A stretch of DNA of 64,000 nucleotides from Branchiostoma floridae (GCF_000003815.2 NC_049983.1:17636746-17700745); one strand, 5' to 3'; shown: positions 7,780 through 18,422, counted from the first letter of the stretch. Numbers and translations are program-made. Notes: generated by a model not told the origin, from the sequence alone.

Positions 7780-10148
7780 TCACTCGTCAGTTGTTGGACA
7801 ACTCTCATACAAGGTGCCGAGGCCCTCCGTAGCGGCAATGGGTTGGTCTTGCTGTCCATTCAAGCTGTTTCGTGACACAGAAGAAATTGTTTCTGCGTGG
7901 TTCTCATCACCTGCGCAGTATTGCGGTGTTTCGTTCAGAGGTAGTTGTTGGAAGACTCTCATACAGGGTATCCAGACCCTCTGTAGCGGCAATTGTTTGG
8001 TGTTGCTGTCCATACAAGCTGTTCCTTGAAAAAGAAGAAATAGTTTCGATTTGGTTTCCATCTACTGCGTAGTAATGCGGTGTTCGGTTATCATGTTCGG
8101 AGGTAGCTTCACTCTGATTCAGGTTTGTATCTTCATATATTGCATTTGCAGCTGCTATGCCGTCAGCCATTTCTTCCTCATCAGACTCAGTTTCTTCGGG
8201 TTGTCCAGGCGCGGCTTCTAGCAGGTCTGAATGGTCTGAAGCCTGAGGGCTTGAGCTGTCTTCATCGTCACACACAGGTAGAGGGGGCGGTGCCGCAGAG
8301 GCGTAGCAGTGATCCAGGCCCTCCTTCTGCTCGTGTAGTGAGGGTCGAGTCCGCAGCAAGGATTTGAGTCACAGCCTGGGAACGGAATTGTGCCTCTTCC
8401 GCCAATTGAAAACGTCGGAGGGAGAAACTGTTCGGATCCAGGTCTTCATTTATTTGATGTTTTGTTATGTTGGATATAGTTTGAATATCTTCATATATTG
8501 CATTTGCAGCTGCTATACCGTAAGGCCTTTCTTCCTCATCAGACTCAGATTCTTCGGGTTGTCCAGGCGCGAATTCTGGCTGGTCTGTATCTTCAGAGTG
8601 GTCTGCAGCCTGAGGGCTCGAGTTGTCTACATCGTCACACACAGGTAGAGGGGGCGGTGCCGCAGAGGCGTAGCAGTGATCCAGGCCCTCCTCAGTGTTT
8701 CCAGAACGCACGGATGGGGATGTCTCATCGTTACTGTAGTGGTGGACTTCTGCTTGTGCAGTGAGGACCGAGTCCGCAGCACGGGTTTGAGTCACGCCAT
8801 GCGAACGAGATTGATCATCTTCGACCAATTGAAAATGTCGGAGGGAGAAAGTGTTCGGATCGAGTTCTTCATTTATCTGATGTTTTGTTATGTTGGATAT
8901 AGTTTGAATATTGACACAAACAGACATAGCTTGTACTCCTACTTGCAGTGTTGCACTAGCGGTGTGTGTGTTATTTTGGTTAGCAGACCGTTTTCTCAAA
9001 CATAACATGAGCGTAGGGAAAAGTACTTAAAGGAATATGGCCAAGGCAATGGAAACGATTAACAACACGTTGGGTGCATTTTTGGTTTCTAAAGTAATGT
9101 TGTCAGTATTACAAAACTTATGACCAGTAGGGCAGCTTTCATTTCGGGGCATTGCATCAGTTGTCGTTTCTTGTTGCCGCTCTTCGCTGGGTTTCTTCAT
9201 CATGCAAAATACAATATCACATTTAAGTTTCCTGTCACCTCTGTCTGCTACAAAGGTGTATACTCCAGAATCTTCAACGCTAATGTTGTCAGCAAAGGAC
9301 TTAACATGGCGGCGTCCAGTCGGGGTGTCCCAGTAGTAAGAGTTAGTGAAATGTAGCTTTAATATTTCGGGAACACCATTATGGGGCAGGACAACCTCAA
9401 TGCTTTCAAATATCTTGAAGATCGAAGGGTGTACGCCAAAGTATCTAAACGTTTCTTTTCGAAAAAAGCTCCTGCGAACGAAAGATCGATTATTTCTAAT
9501 GTTGACGATGTAATAATAGGCATTCAACCTATCTGTATATGCGCTGTTGTTTGATTCAGCTGGACAACGCAAAGGGTTTCCTCGTAAATCGTATGAAGTT
9601 TCTGGACGTATTGTTTTCACATCCATCGGCACTTGAGTGATACTGTTCAATCTAAGAGAGACCAAATATAGATGTTCACTGGGAATAAACTCGATGGACC
9701 GCATCGGAAACGCAGAAAGGCGGTTTCCTGAGAGTTCTAGACACTCCAAGTTTTCCAAACCATAAAAGGCATTTTCCGATATATGAGAAATGTAGTTATT
9801 TGAGAGTATAAGTTGGGACAATGTTGCAGGTGTAGAAAACGTAAACTGACGGAGAGAAACTATGTCATTTCTGTCCATATCAAGGTAGACCAGCGCAAGA
9901 AGTCCTTTGAACGTTTGTGGCAATATGATGTTCACCTTGTTGTTGTTGATAGAAAGGTATCGGATTTCTGGAGTTGTATTAAAACAGCCGAGGTGGATTA
10001 TTTTGTTATCTGACAACTTCAGAGTGTGTGTTTCAGGTGGGATGGAGTCTATTGGGACGCGGGTTAAGTTTCGTCCTCTATAGTCAGTGGTTTTTCCCGG
10101 ACTAGTGGTTAACAAAGTAAGGATGATGACGATAGCCAGTGATTCCAT
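7780..10148 (-). pseudogene. LRR/Ig-like receptor copy B, broken
   Basis: From the ATG at 10148 the frame encodes a signal peptide, LRRs, NPLRCP, an Ig-like domain with DSGVYTFVADRG, and the first half of the TM helix (LLIVSIALAIFL). It then meets TAA at 9027-9029, where copy A has TTG. The frame continues unchanged after this stop through LRKRSANQNN and the tyrosine tail, so the break is a nonsense codon and not a frameshift. Further on, a tail segment is repeated after NAIYED. About 56 bases are missing between GCAGAA and GGAGGGCC near 8325, shifting frame, and two successive C-terminal ends are present (about 7935 and 7780). The product, if made, would be about 373 residues, ending in the membrane segment. 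The promoter and first exon look intact, so transcription remains possible. Confidence 0.85.
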
Positions 10149-10181
10149 TTTGGGGGACACGATAGCTTTCTCTTAAACTTT

Positions 10182-10845
10182 CTGTGGGTACAAACAAACA
10201 GTTACAATAAAAGTCATTCAAAATGTTCTCTAAAGTCATTGAAATGTTCTCAATGGCAAGAAACAAAAGCGCCCATGAGGTGTAGCTAAGATGAATTCTA
10301 TATCAAATGATGATGATAATTTTTGGAATTCGCGATTGTAGTGTACTGCTAAATGCCGCCGTCCCTGTCATCAATGCATTTTTACCGAAGATAGCCTGGG
10401 AAAGTTAGTCTTTCCAAGGAACTGAGCTACGAAATTCATCAGTCAAATTTCCCACAACTGTCAATAACAGAACAATGACACACATGTTGTGACTAAACGA
10501 AGAAATGACAGCACATTTTGGCATACTTGTTTCAATTATGAAATTCATCAGAAGTTTTTGAATTGAATCAAAGTGGAGCGTAGCCTAATGAGTCGTTATA
10601 GTTTCAAGTGTTATAAGAACAAAAACTACTTTCTCATCAATCATATAGTGTAGTTTTCCTGCCACGGTTTCTGTTGACGAAAATATCTACTCATCCCAAA
10701 CCCGGCATTATGTATTGTTCAAAGTCATGCTTTTGTTACCCTTTAACACTGGTGTTGCTGGAACGACTAAAGGTGACGTGCGTTACGTAAAGAGTGGAGG
10801 AGAAAGACTGTGGATCGTACCAAGTAAAGTAATGTGGAAGCGTAC
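10182..10845 (-). other. 5' UTR intron of copy B
   Basis: Donor CAG/GTACGC at 10845 and acceptor ending ACCCACAG at 10182 on the minus strand, aligned with copy A. No gene inside. Confidence 0.65.
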
Positions 10846-10910
10846 CTGACGTCGGGAGGGCCAAACGCAGGAAACCCGCACCTCTGTGCTCCTTAGTCTA
10901 TTCGTATGAG
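10846..10910 (-). other. Non-coding first exon of copy B
   Basis: Close match to 5939-6000, ending GACGTCAG before the GTACGC donor. The 5' limit is estimated. Confidence 0.5.
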
Positions 10911-10929
10911 GAAACCCGGGAGAAGCCGG

Positions 10930-10984
10930 CTTTTGTTCAATGTCCTATGACGTATTACTACGAAATAGGCATTTGTCATTGGTC
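10930..10984 (-). promoter_or_regulatory. Core promoter of copy B
   Basis: Minus strand: GACCAATGAC (10978-10984), TACGTCATAGG (CRE half-site at 10948-10954) and GAACAAAAG (10930-10938) in the position of the TATA-like box of copy A, weakened by one base. Confidence 0.5.
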
Positions 10985-11019
10985 AGAAAGACCATGCAAA
11001 AAAAGGGTTCCATTTACAT

Positions 11020-11384
11020 AGTTCATGGCAAAAACATGTTGCAATACCCTTCTTCTCTAAGATAAGACTTTAATACTTTGAACAACTTCTTTTTGTCCGG
11101 GAATTTCTCTTTGCACCGATAGATAGGGAACCTTTTGCATAGTGGATTTGTCTGAAATTTGTCTTGTCGGTAGTCAAAGAGGGTATCAAACACTTGAATT
11201 AGGCTCACACAAACATCATGCGTATAAACGTCACGGAGTTTGTGTCCAACGGACACTTGCTGTGTTCATCATTACGTTACTTTTGTTCTTGAATACAAGT
11301 GTCTTGGGTTTTAAATGCAAGTGTCCTCAGCAAAGAAACAAAGAATAGAACTACGAGTGGCAAAGGGTACTAGTATACTCCTTA
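11020..11384. repeat. Upstream part of the 4.9-kb tandem unit (second copy)
   Basis: Near-identical to 6100-6460. No gene recognised. Confidence 0.75.
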
Positions 11385-11612
11385 TGGATTATGTATGATG
11401 TGTCCATCCTGATGCTACAAGGACCAGGTTTCATCTCCAGAAATATGTCAGCAGTGATTAGTCCTTGAAAATAGGACTCTATCCTAGGATTAAATTGTCT
11501 GGGAAACCACTGCACTAACACAGCCGTGTAATGAACACCCCCCCCCCATACCCTGCCCAGTTTGTGCATACCCATTGGTTAGAACACATAAGGGTCACTG
11601 AACTATACCAAA
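11385..11612. repeat. 230-bp dispersed repeat, copy 5
   Basis: Complete copy, followed by the SINE exactly as copy 3 is. Confidence 0.75.
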
Positions 11613-11639
11613 GAAGAGCAAATGGTACTTTCTTTCTTC

Positions 11640-11812
11640 CTTTAGTGCCCACGATCATTATGTTGATCATTATGGCACAGTCGTTGGGTACTCATTTTCG
11701 AGTGAAGTGGGGAAAGTCGTGTAAAGCCTTTCCCAAGAGCACACACAGCGGGATTCGATCTAAGTCCTCTTGGGCCTGAGCCCAACGCGCTGCCGATTAC
11801 GCCACGCGATCT
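11640..11812 (-). mobile_element. tRNA-derived SINE, duplicated with its flanks
   Basis: Same tRNA-like head (A box GGCGTAATCGGCAGCGC) and body as 6755-6920, with the same neighbours on both sides. It is therefore a product of segmental duplication and not an independent insertion. Confidence 0.75.
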
Positions 11813-11817
11813 CACTA

Positions 11818-12068
11818 GTATACTCCTTATGGATTATGTATGATGTGTCCATCTTGGTGCTACGAGGACCAGGTTTCATCTCCGGAAATATGTCACCAGT
11901 GATTAGTCCTTGAAAATAGGACTCTATCCGAGGATTAATTTGTCTGGGAAACCACTGCACTAACACAACGGTGTAATGAACACAGCCCCCCACCCCCCAC
12001 CCCTACCCTGCTCAGTTTGTGCATACCCATTGGTTAGAACACAGAAAAGGTCACCGAACTATACCAAA
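11818..12068. repeat. 230-bp dispersed repeat, copy 6
   Basis: Uninterrupted equivalent of copy 4; it shows GTATGATGTGTCC without the LINE fragment. Confidence 0.75.
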
Positions 12069-12121
12069 AACTTGAAATACTATCAACCCAACAGAAATTA
12101 TACCAACTAGAAGTTATAAAT

Positions 12122-12484
12122 ACTCAGTTGAGTCAGTTAAATCACACAAGACAATTCAAAAGTTTGATACGCTTGTTTATTAACTCTCTATATATTTCGA
12201 GCACAGACGGTGCTACAAGTTTGTTTGTAGCAGTCTTACATGTATACAATGGCTTGGAGCATACAGAAAATGTTATTACTTGCTTACAAAAGAAACAAAA
12301 GTGGCATATAGGAGCTAGTGACAAATCCAACATTGTTACACCTACTTGAGTATCTTCACTCGTTGTCTCACCCATTAGCAAACGGTGAGTTAAAACTAAG
12401 TTTTAGGAGTGGTGTTTGTGCCTTGTTTTGCGGTGAACTATAGAGTAGAATAGATCATTTTACATTTACTGTCGATGTCATTGG
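12122..12484 (-). other. 3' UTR of copy C
   Basis: Contains AATAAA at 12176-12181. The distal two thirds match copy B almost perfectly. The proximal part (ACCCATTAGCAAACGGTGAG) matches copy A. Confidence 0.65.
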
Positions 12485-14307
12485 TCACTCGTCAGTTGTT
12501 GGACAACTCTCATACAAGGTGCCGAGGCCCTCCGTAGCGACAATGGGTTGGTCTTGCTGTCCATACAAGCTGTTTCGTGACACNNNNNNNNNNNNNNNNN
12601 NNNNNNNNNNNNNNNNNNNNNNNNNNNNNNNNNNNNNNNNNNNNNNNNNNNNNNNNNNNNNNNNNNNNNNNNNNNNNNNNNNNCTCGACTCAGTTTCTTC
12701 GGGTTGTCAGGCGCGGCTTCTGGCAGGTCTAAATGGTCTGAAGCCCGAGGGCTTGAGCTGTCTTCATCGTCGCACACAGGTAGAGGGGGCGGTGCCGCAG
12801 AGGCGTAGCAGTGATCCAGGCCCTCCCCAGTGTCTCCAGAACGCACGGATGGGGGTGTCTCATCGTTACTGTAGTGGTGGACTTCTGCTCGTGTAGTGAG
12901 GGTCGAGTCCGCAGCAAGGATTTGAGTCACAGCCTGGGAACGGGATTGTGCCTCTTCCGCCAATTGAAAACGTCGGAGGGAGAACGTGTTCGGATCCAGT
13001 TCTTCATTTATTTGATGTTTTGCTATATTGAGTATGGCATGAGTATTGACACAAACAGACATAGCTTGGACTCCTACTTGCAATGTTGCACTAGCGGTGT
13101 GTGTGTTATTTTGGTTAGCAGACCGTTTTCTCAAACATAACATCAGTGTAGGGAAAAGTACCAAAAGGAATATGGCAAAGGCAATTGCAACAATCAACAC
13201 CACGTTGGGTGCATTTTGGGTTTCTAAAGTAATATTGTCAGGATCACAAAACTTATGGTCAGTCAACCCTACAAGAAATGTATGGCAGCTTTCATTTCTG
13301 GGTATTGCATCAGTTGTCGTTTCTTGTTGCTGTATTTCACTGTTGTTTTTAACTGTACAAAACACAATATCGTATTTCATTTTCGTGTCACCTCTGTCTA
13401 CTACAAAGGTGTATAATCCAGTAACGTTAACGGTAACGGGATCTGCAAAAGAGTTAAGATGGCGGCGTCCAGTCGGGGTGTCCCAGTAGTAAGAGTCAGC
13501 GACACGTGATTGTAATACTTCGTGGACATCATTATGGGGTAAGACAACCTCAATGCTTTCAAATATCTTGATGATGGAGGGATGTACGCCAAAGTATCTA
13601 AACGTTTCTTTGCGAAAGAAAGTTCTATGAACGAAAGATCGATTATTTTTGATATTAACTAAGTAATAGTAGGCGTCCAACCTATCTGTATATGCGCTGC
13701 TGTTTGCTTCAGTTGGACAACGCAAAGGGTTTCCTCGTAAATCGTAGGAAGTTTCTGGACGTGCAGTTTTTATATCTCTCGGTACTTGACTGATGCTGTT
13801 CATTACAAGAGCGACCGAATAGAGATGCTTACTAGGAATAAACTTGATAGCCCGCATCGGAAATGCAGAGAGACGGTTTCCTGAGAGTTCTAGGAACTCC
13901 AAATTTGCCAAACCGTGAAAAGCATTTTCTGATATGTGAGAAATACAGTTAAGTGAGAGGATGAGTTCGGACAATGTGGTGAGTGCAGAAAACGTAAACT
14001 GACGAAGAGAAACGATGTCATTTCCGGCCATATCAAGGTAGACCAGCTCGCGAAGTCCTTTGAACGTTTGCGGCAGTATGATGTTCACCTTGTTGTTGTC
14101 GATAAAAAGATATCGGATTCCTGAGGTTGCATTAAAAGTGCCTAGGCCTAGGTTGGTTATTTTGTTATTTGACAATCTCAGAGTGTGTGTATTTGGCGGG
14201 ATGGAGTCTATCGGGACGTGTGTTAAGTTTCGTCCTCTATAGTCAAATATTCTTCCCAAACTAGTGGTTAACAAACTAAAGATGATGACTGCAGCCAGGG
14301 AGTCCAT
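12485..14307 (-). CDS. LRR/Ig-like type I transmembrane receptor, copy C (interrupted by assembly gap)
   Basis: The ATG at 14307 opens a frame with signal peptide (MDSLAAVIIFSLLTTSLG), LRRs, NPLRCP, Ig-like domain, TM helix and tail through HHYSND, HCYASA and PPPLP, closely matching copy A. The tail enters 100 N at 12584-12683. Beyond the gap the normal C-terminus (SLYGQQDQPIVATEGLGTLY, then ESCPTTDE and TGA at 12485-12487) is present in another frame, so the gap length is nominal and the real sequence is probably in frame. Just before the gap GGTTGTCAGGC reads one base short of the GGTTGTCCAGGC of copy B; this could be a true frameshift or an error at a contig end. Likely functional if that base is an error. 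Its role is as for copy A. Confidence 0.75.
12584..12683. other. Assembly gap (100 N)
   Basis: Run of N inside the tail of copy C. Tandem near-identical tail sequences probably caused the break. Confidence 0.95.
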
Positions 14308-14342
14308 TTTGGGTGGCGACAGGACAGCTGTTGCTTAGCTTT

Positions 14343-15102
14343 CTGTGGGAACAAACAGTTACACACGTGAAACACAAGAGACGAATAGATACAGTCTTGA
14401 TTTGAACCCGCGCCGAACCCAGGATGAAACCCAACGCCGCTAACCACTACGCAAAAGGGTCGGGCCATTTGGCATGGTCAGTTTGGCGACACAGGAAACC
14501 CATTTTACACATGTACAAGAAAAGTAATTGAAAAATGTTCTCGATTGCAAGACACAAAAAGTTCATAAGCTGTAGCCAAAAAGAATTCTACATATCAAAT
14601 GTTAAGGGTAATTTTTGGAACTCGATATGGTACGAGTATACTGCTAAAGGCATCCGCCCTTGGGCCGTCACCATAAAGGCCTCTTGCACAAAAAGTCTGG
14701 GAAAGTCCTTTCAAGAACTGCCACCTTTAAGTTCAAGTTGGTCCATGAACACCATGAAATTCATCAGTCAGATACAAAACACCTGTCAATTAAAAACAAT
14801 TATACACATGTAGCTGAAGATGAATACACGTTGTGGCGTACTGGTTTAGATAGATTTGAAATATCAGAAACTTTGAAACATGAATTAAGTGAGACAGCTT
14901 AAGGAGTCGTTGTAGTTACAGGAGTTAACAATGACAATATTTACACTTGCTAATCACATTTTCTGCAACGGTTTTATTTAGAAAGATACGACAAAGTGTG
15001 ACCCAGCATTATTTTTGTTCAAAGTTATGCTTTTTCTTTAACACTCGTGTTGTTCGAACTTGGAAAGACGGCGTATGCAAGAAAAGAAATGTGGAAACTT
15101 AC
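14343..15102 (-). other. 5' UTR intron of copy C
   Basis: Acceptor ending TTCCCACAG at 14343 and donor AACG/GTAAGT at 15102 on the minus strand. A tRNA-like segment is inserted near its 3' end, compared with copies A and B. Confidence 0.6.
14390..14466 (-). mobile_element. tRNA-like segment, probably a SINE head
   Basis: Minus strand has an A-box-like GCGTAGTGGTTAGCGGCG and a B-box-like GCGGGTTCAAATC at tRNA spacing. The stems are imperfect and copies A and B lack the segment, so an insertion is more likely than a functional tRNA gene. Confidence 0.5.
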
Positions 15103-15180
15103 CGTTGGGGAACCAAAAAGCAGAGAAATCGTACCTCTGAGCTCTTGAGCGTCTTCCAGGGAGCCAACAACTAAGCCGTT
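15103..15180 (-). other. Non-coding first exon of copy C
   Basis: Ends at the donor CCCCAACG/GTAAGT and shares short blocks with the first exons of A and B. The upstream sequence has lost the CCAAT and CRE boxes, so its promoter differs. Confidence 0.45.
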
Positions 15181-15970
15181 TGGTGCAGTACTGCAAAATT
15201 AGCCCTTTAAATCATTATTCAGAAAGACTCATCCACTGTCTGGTACTATAAGTAACTCTTCTTGCACGTTTGTGTACCCGTGGTGTAGCGTAGGTCCCCT
15301 TTTTATATGCATCTGGGTCAAAACAATTGATTGAATCTTCTTGAGCCGCCCGACTCATTCCCAGTTCTTTACGTCTTTTTTCTCTCAACATTTACCTTTT
15401 CATCCTATTTTCTATCATATAATCTTGATCCAGTCACCAGAAGTGTCGTGATGACACGAAAGAAGAAGTCGCCAGAAACGCGTACCTTGTGGGTTTTTCA
15501 TTATGTGTCCTTCTGAATGTAACCGATTAGGGCGACAGTTTCGCTTGAAATATTTTAACAGAAATGCTTGATTGCAAAGCGGGAAAATTGTCTGTCTCGG
15601 AAAGCAGAAGTGACCACTGAAAACACGTGAATTGGCCTCACGTACATAAACCCAGGCCGCAGGAGGAAAAACAAAACAATTTTAGCAGATTGTAAATCTG
15701 TCTGAAAAGTTTTCATCCATTGCAGTATGGATTTTAGATTGAATGTGCTACCAAAAATCGTCGTTTGCTCTGTTACACATGCACAGGAAAGACAGGACAG
15801 GAAAGAATGATGATCACATGAAAATCGTTTCGATGGCCGATGTTGATTCTAGACATCTAAATTTAGATCATGAAACACCCTAAAATGTCTTAGTTTTTGC
15901 CTTTTTTTTACAAAACTGTTAACCCAAGAGGAAAATGTAGTTATCAGACATGTACAGCGAGTTAAGTTTT
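15181..15970. other. Intergenic space between divergent copies C and D
   Basis: Both genes point outward from here. No additional gene is seen. Confidence 0.5.
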
Positions 15971-15977
15971 ATCTTAG

Positions 15978-16003
15978 CCAATGAGAGCACTGCTGTTATA
16001 AAG
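15978..16003 (+). promoter_or_regulatory. Core promoter of copy D: CCAAT and TATA boxes
   Basis: CCAAT at 15978-15982 and TATAAAG at 15997-16003. Transcription would begin near 16027-16033. A possible donor, GAGAG/GTGAAC, is at about 16104 and would join the acceptor ending GTGTCCACAG at 16438. Confidence 0.5.
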
Positions 16004-16463
16004 CAACACGTTTCATTTGTCTTCTCACCGCCAAAGTTTATCAGTGCCTTCACTAGAGGGTGTGCTTTCAAAGAGGGGAGAACCGGTGCCAACTTGAGTG
16101 AGAGGTGAACTCAGTGCTATTAATAATTTGGGAAAGATGCTGATGTAATTTCCGCTTTTGAAGGAATGAATTATATTTCTTGTATTAACCAGTGATGATG
16201 TGATATACACATGTATTATAAATTATTCGTATGATTTTTTTTCATCAAAATTATTCCGCGTTAACGTTATGGCACACAGATGTCCAGACTATAAGATATA
16301 GGCACAGCGGGATATAGGAGTATATCCTATAATCTCAATGTTCCAACGGGTGCCATAATACGGACATATGAGAGAAAAAATATTTCATCCGCGATTCTTG
16401 ATCTTTTAGAATCTTCGTTCGTTTGTTTGTGTCCACAGAGTAAATACCGTGTCGCCACGCAAA

Positions 16464-18422
16464 ATGGAATCCCTGTCTGCAGTCATCTTCTTAAGTTTGT
16501 TAACCACTAGTTTGGGAAAAACTGTTGATTACAGAGGACGGGATTTAACACACGTTCCGATAGACTCCATCCCGCCTGATACACACACTCTGAGATTGTC
16601 AGATAACAAAATAACCAACCTAGGCCTAGGCACTTTTAATAAAACTCCAGAAATCCGCTACCTTCTTATAGATAACAACAAGGTGAACGTTAACATCATA
16701 CTGCCACAAACGTTCAAAGGACTTCGCGAGCTGGTCTACCTTGATATGGACAGAAATGACATCGTTTCTCTTCGTCAGTTTACGTTTTCTGCACTCACAA
16801 CCTTGTCCGAACTCATCCTCTCACATAACTATATTTCTCACATATCAGAACATGCCTTTCACGGTTTGGCAAATTTGGACTTCCTAGAACTCTCAGGAAA
16901 CCGCCTCTCTGCATTTCCTATGCGGGCTATCAAGTTTATTCCTAGTAAACATCTCTATTTGGTCTTTCTTAAAATAAACACTATCAGTCAATTACCGAAA
17001 TATATTAAAACTGCACGTCCAGAAACTTCCTACGATTTGCAAGGAAACCCTTTGCGTTGTCCGGCTGAATCAGGCAACAGTGAATACACAAATACATATG
17101 AGGCCTCTCGTTACAATATCTACATTAGAAATAACCGATCTTTCGTTGAAAAAGAGCTATTCCTCAAAGGAAACTTTGAATATTTCGGTATCAATCCACC
17201 AATCATCTACGTTTTCGAAAACACCGACTTTCTTTTGACTAGTTTTTCTAAAATTGCGTTACGTTTCCGAGCTGACTCCTACTACTGGGACACCCCGACT
17301 GTACGCCGCCACCTTCACTCTTTTGCTGACCCCGTCATGATCACAAACTTTACAGCAAAAGACTCGGGTGTCTACACTTTAGTAACAGACAAAGGTGAGA
17401 AGAAATCAAAATATGAAATTGTAATTTGTATGATTAAGAAACCCAGCGAGAAAGTGAAACACCAGACAACAATTGTAACGGCAACAACAGATAAAAGCAA
17501 ACCAGAAAACTGTGCTGCTTTTTCAAACACGTCCTGTTGCTTACCTGGGTCCCGTTCTGGGCCATTGAATCAGCAGTTTTGTGTTCCTGGCAACATTACT
17601 TCAGAAACCAACATCGCTTATGGACCCAAAGTTTTGTTAATCGTTGCCATCACACTTACTATATTCTTTTTTGGTCTTATCCCTACTGTCGTCGTATGTT
17701 TGAGAAAACGACCCAGAGGTAGCGGAAATAACACACACGCCGCTAGTGCAACAGTAGGAGCACAAGCTGTGTCTGTCTGCGTCAATATCCATACCATACC
17801 CAATATAGAAGAACTCGATTCGAACAGTTTCTCCCTCCGACGTTTTCAATTGGCCGGAGAAGAACAACCCCGTTCCCATGCTGGCATTCAAACCCTAGCT
17901 GCGGACTCGTTCCCCACTACACAAGCAGAAGTCCACCACTACAGTAACGACGAGATATCCCCATCCGTGCATTCTGGAAACCCTGAGGCGGGCCTGGATC
18001 ACTGCTACGCCTCTGCGGCACCGCCCCCTCTACCTGTGTGTGACGATGAAGACAACTCAAGCCCTCAGGCTGCAGATCATTATGAAGATACAGACTTGCC
18101 AGAAACCGCGACTGGGCAACCCGCTTCTCAGACCGAAGAAACGAAGTCTGATGAGGAAGAAATGCCTTACGGTATAGCAGCTTCAAATGCAGTATATGAA
18201 GACGCCAACACGTACCATCGGCATCGCTCTCCCTCAGACAATAACACCCAAACGTCACAATACTGTGCGGTGGATGCGAACCAAATCGAAACGAATTGTT
18301 CTCTTTCAAGAAATAGCTTGTACGGACATCACTCTGAAAACATTGCCGTGGCACGTTACGGTAGCAACGCTGCAGAGGGTCTGGGTACCCTATATGGGAG
18401 CTGTCCATCTACTGACGAGTGA
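16464..18422 (+). CDS. LRR/Ig-like type I transmembrane receptor, copy D
   Basis: Intact 652-residue paralog on the opposite strand to A-C. Signal peptide about 1-18, LRRs about 35-180, NPLRCP about 195-200, Ig-like domain about 240-325 with YYWDTP and DSGVYTLV (Leu where Cys is usual). Between Ig and TM lies a longer Cys-containing linker (TSCCLPG) than in A-C. The TM helix is at about 389-412 and the tail about 240 residues, with HHYSND, HCYASA, PPPLP, MPYGIA, AVYEDA, SLYGHH and TLYGSC. The frame also opens with GTG at 16449, but the ATG at 16464 in AAAATGG is the start shared by all copies. The exon starts at 16439 after a consensus acceptor. It is the most divergent of the four and adds about two residues in the LRRs. 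A role in recognition and phosphotyrosine signalling is inferred from domains only. Confidence 0.9.
   Translation: MESLSAVIFLSLLTTSLGKTVDYRGRDLTHVPIDSIPPDTHTLRLSDNKITNLGLGTFNKTPEIRYLLIDNNKVNVNIILPQTFKGLRELVYLDMDRNDIVSLRQFTFSALTTLSELILSHNYISHISEHAFHGLANLDFLELSGNRLSAFPMRAIKFIPSKHLYLVFLKINTISQLPKYIKTARPETSYDLQGNPLRCPAESGNSEYTNTYEASRYNIYIRNNRSFVEKELFLKGNFEYFGINPPIIYVFENTDFLLTSFSKIALRFRADSYYWDTPTVRRHLHSFADPVMITNFTAKDSGVYTLVTDKGEKKSKYEIVICMIKKPSEKVKHQTTIVTATTDKSKPENCAAFSNTSCCLPGSRSGPLNQQFCVPGNITSETNIAYGPKVLLIVAITLTIFFFGLIPTVVVCLRKRPRGSGNNTHAASATVGAQAVSVCVNIHTIPNIEELDSNSFSLRRFQLAGEEQPRSHAGIQTLAADSFPTTQAEVHHYSNDEISPSVHSGNPEAGLDHCYASAAPPPLPVCDDEDNSSPQAADHYEDTDLPETATGQPASQTEETKSDEEEMPYGIAASNAVYEDANTYHRHRSPSDNNTQTSQYCAVDANQIETNCSLSRNSLYGHHSENIAVARYGSNAAEGLGTLYGSCPSTDE

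Noticed and set aside
16449-16463. GTG start for receptor copy D, with equivalents in A and B
   Set aside because: Eukaryotic GTG initiation is unlikely, and an ATG in AAAATGG follows five codons later (four in copy B), directly before the signal peptide.
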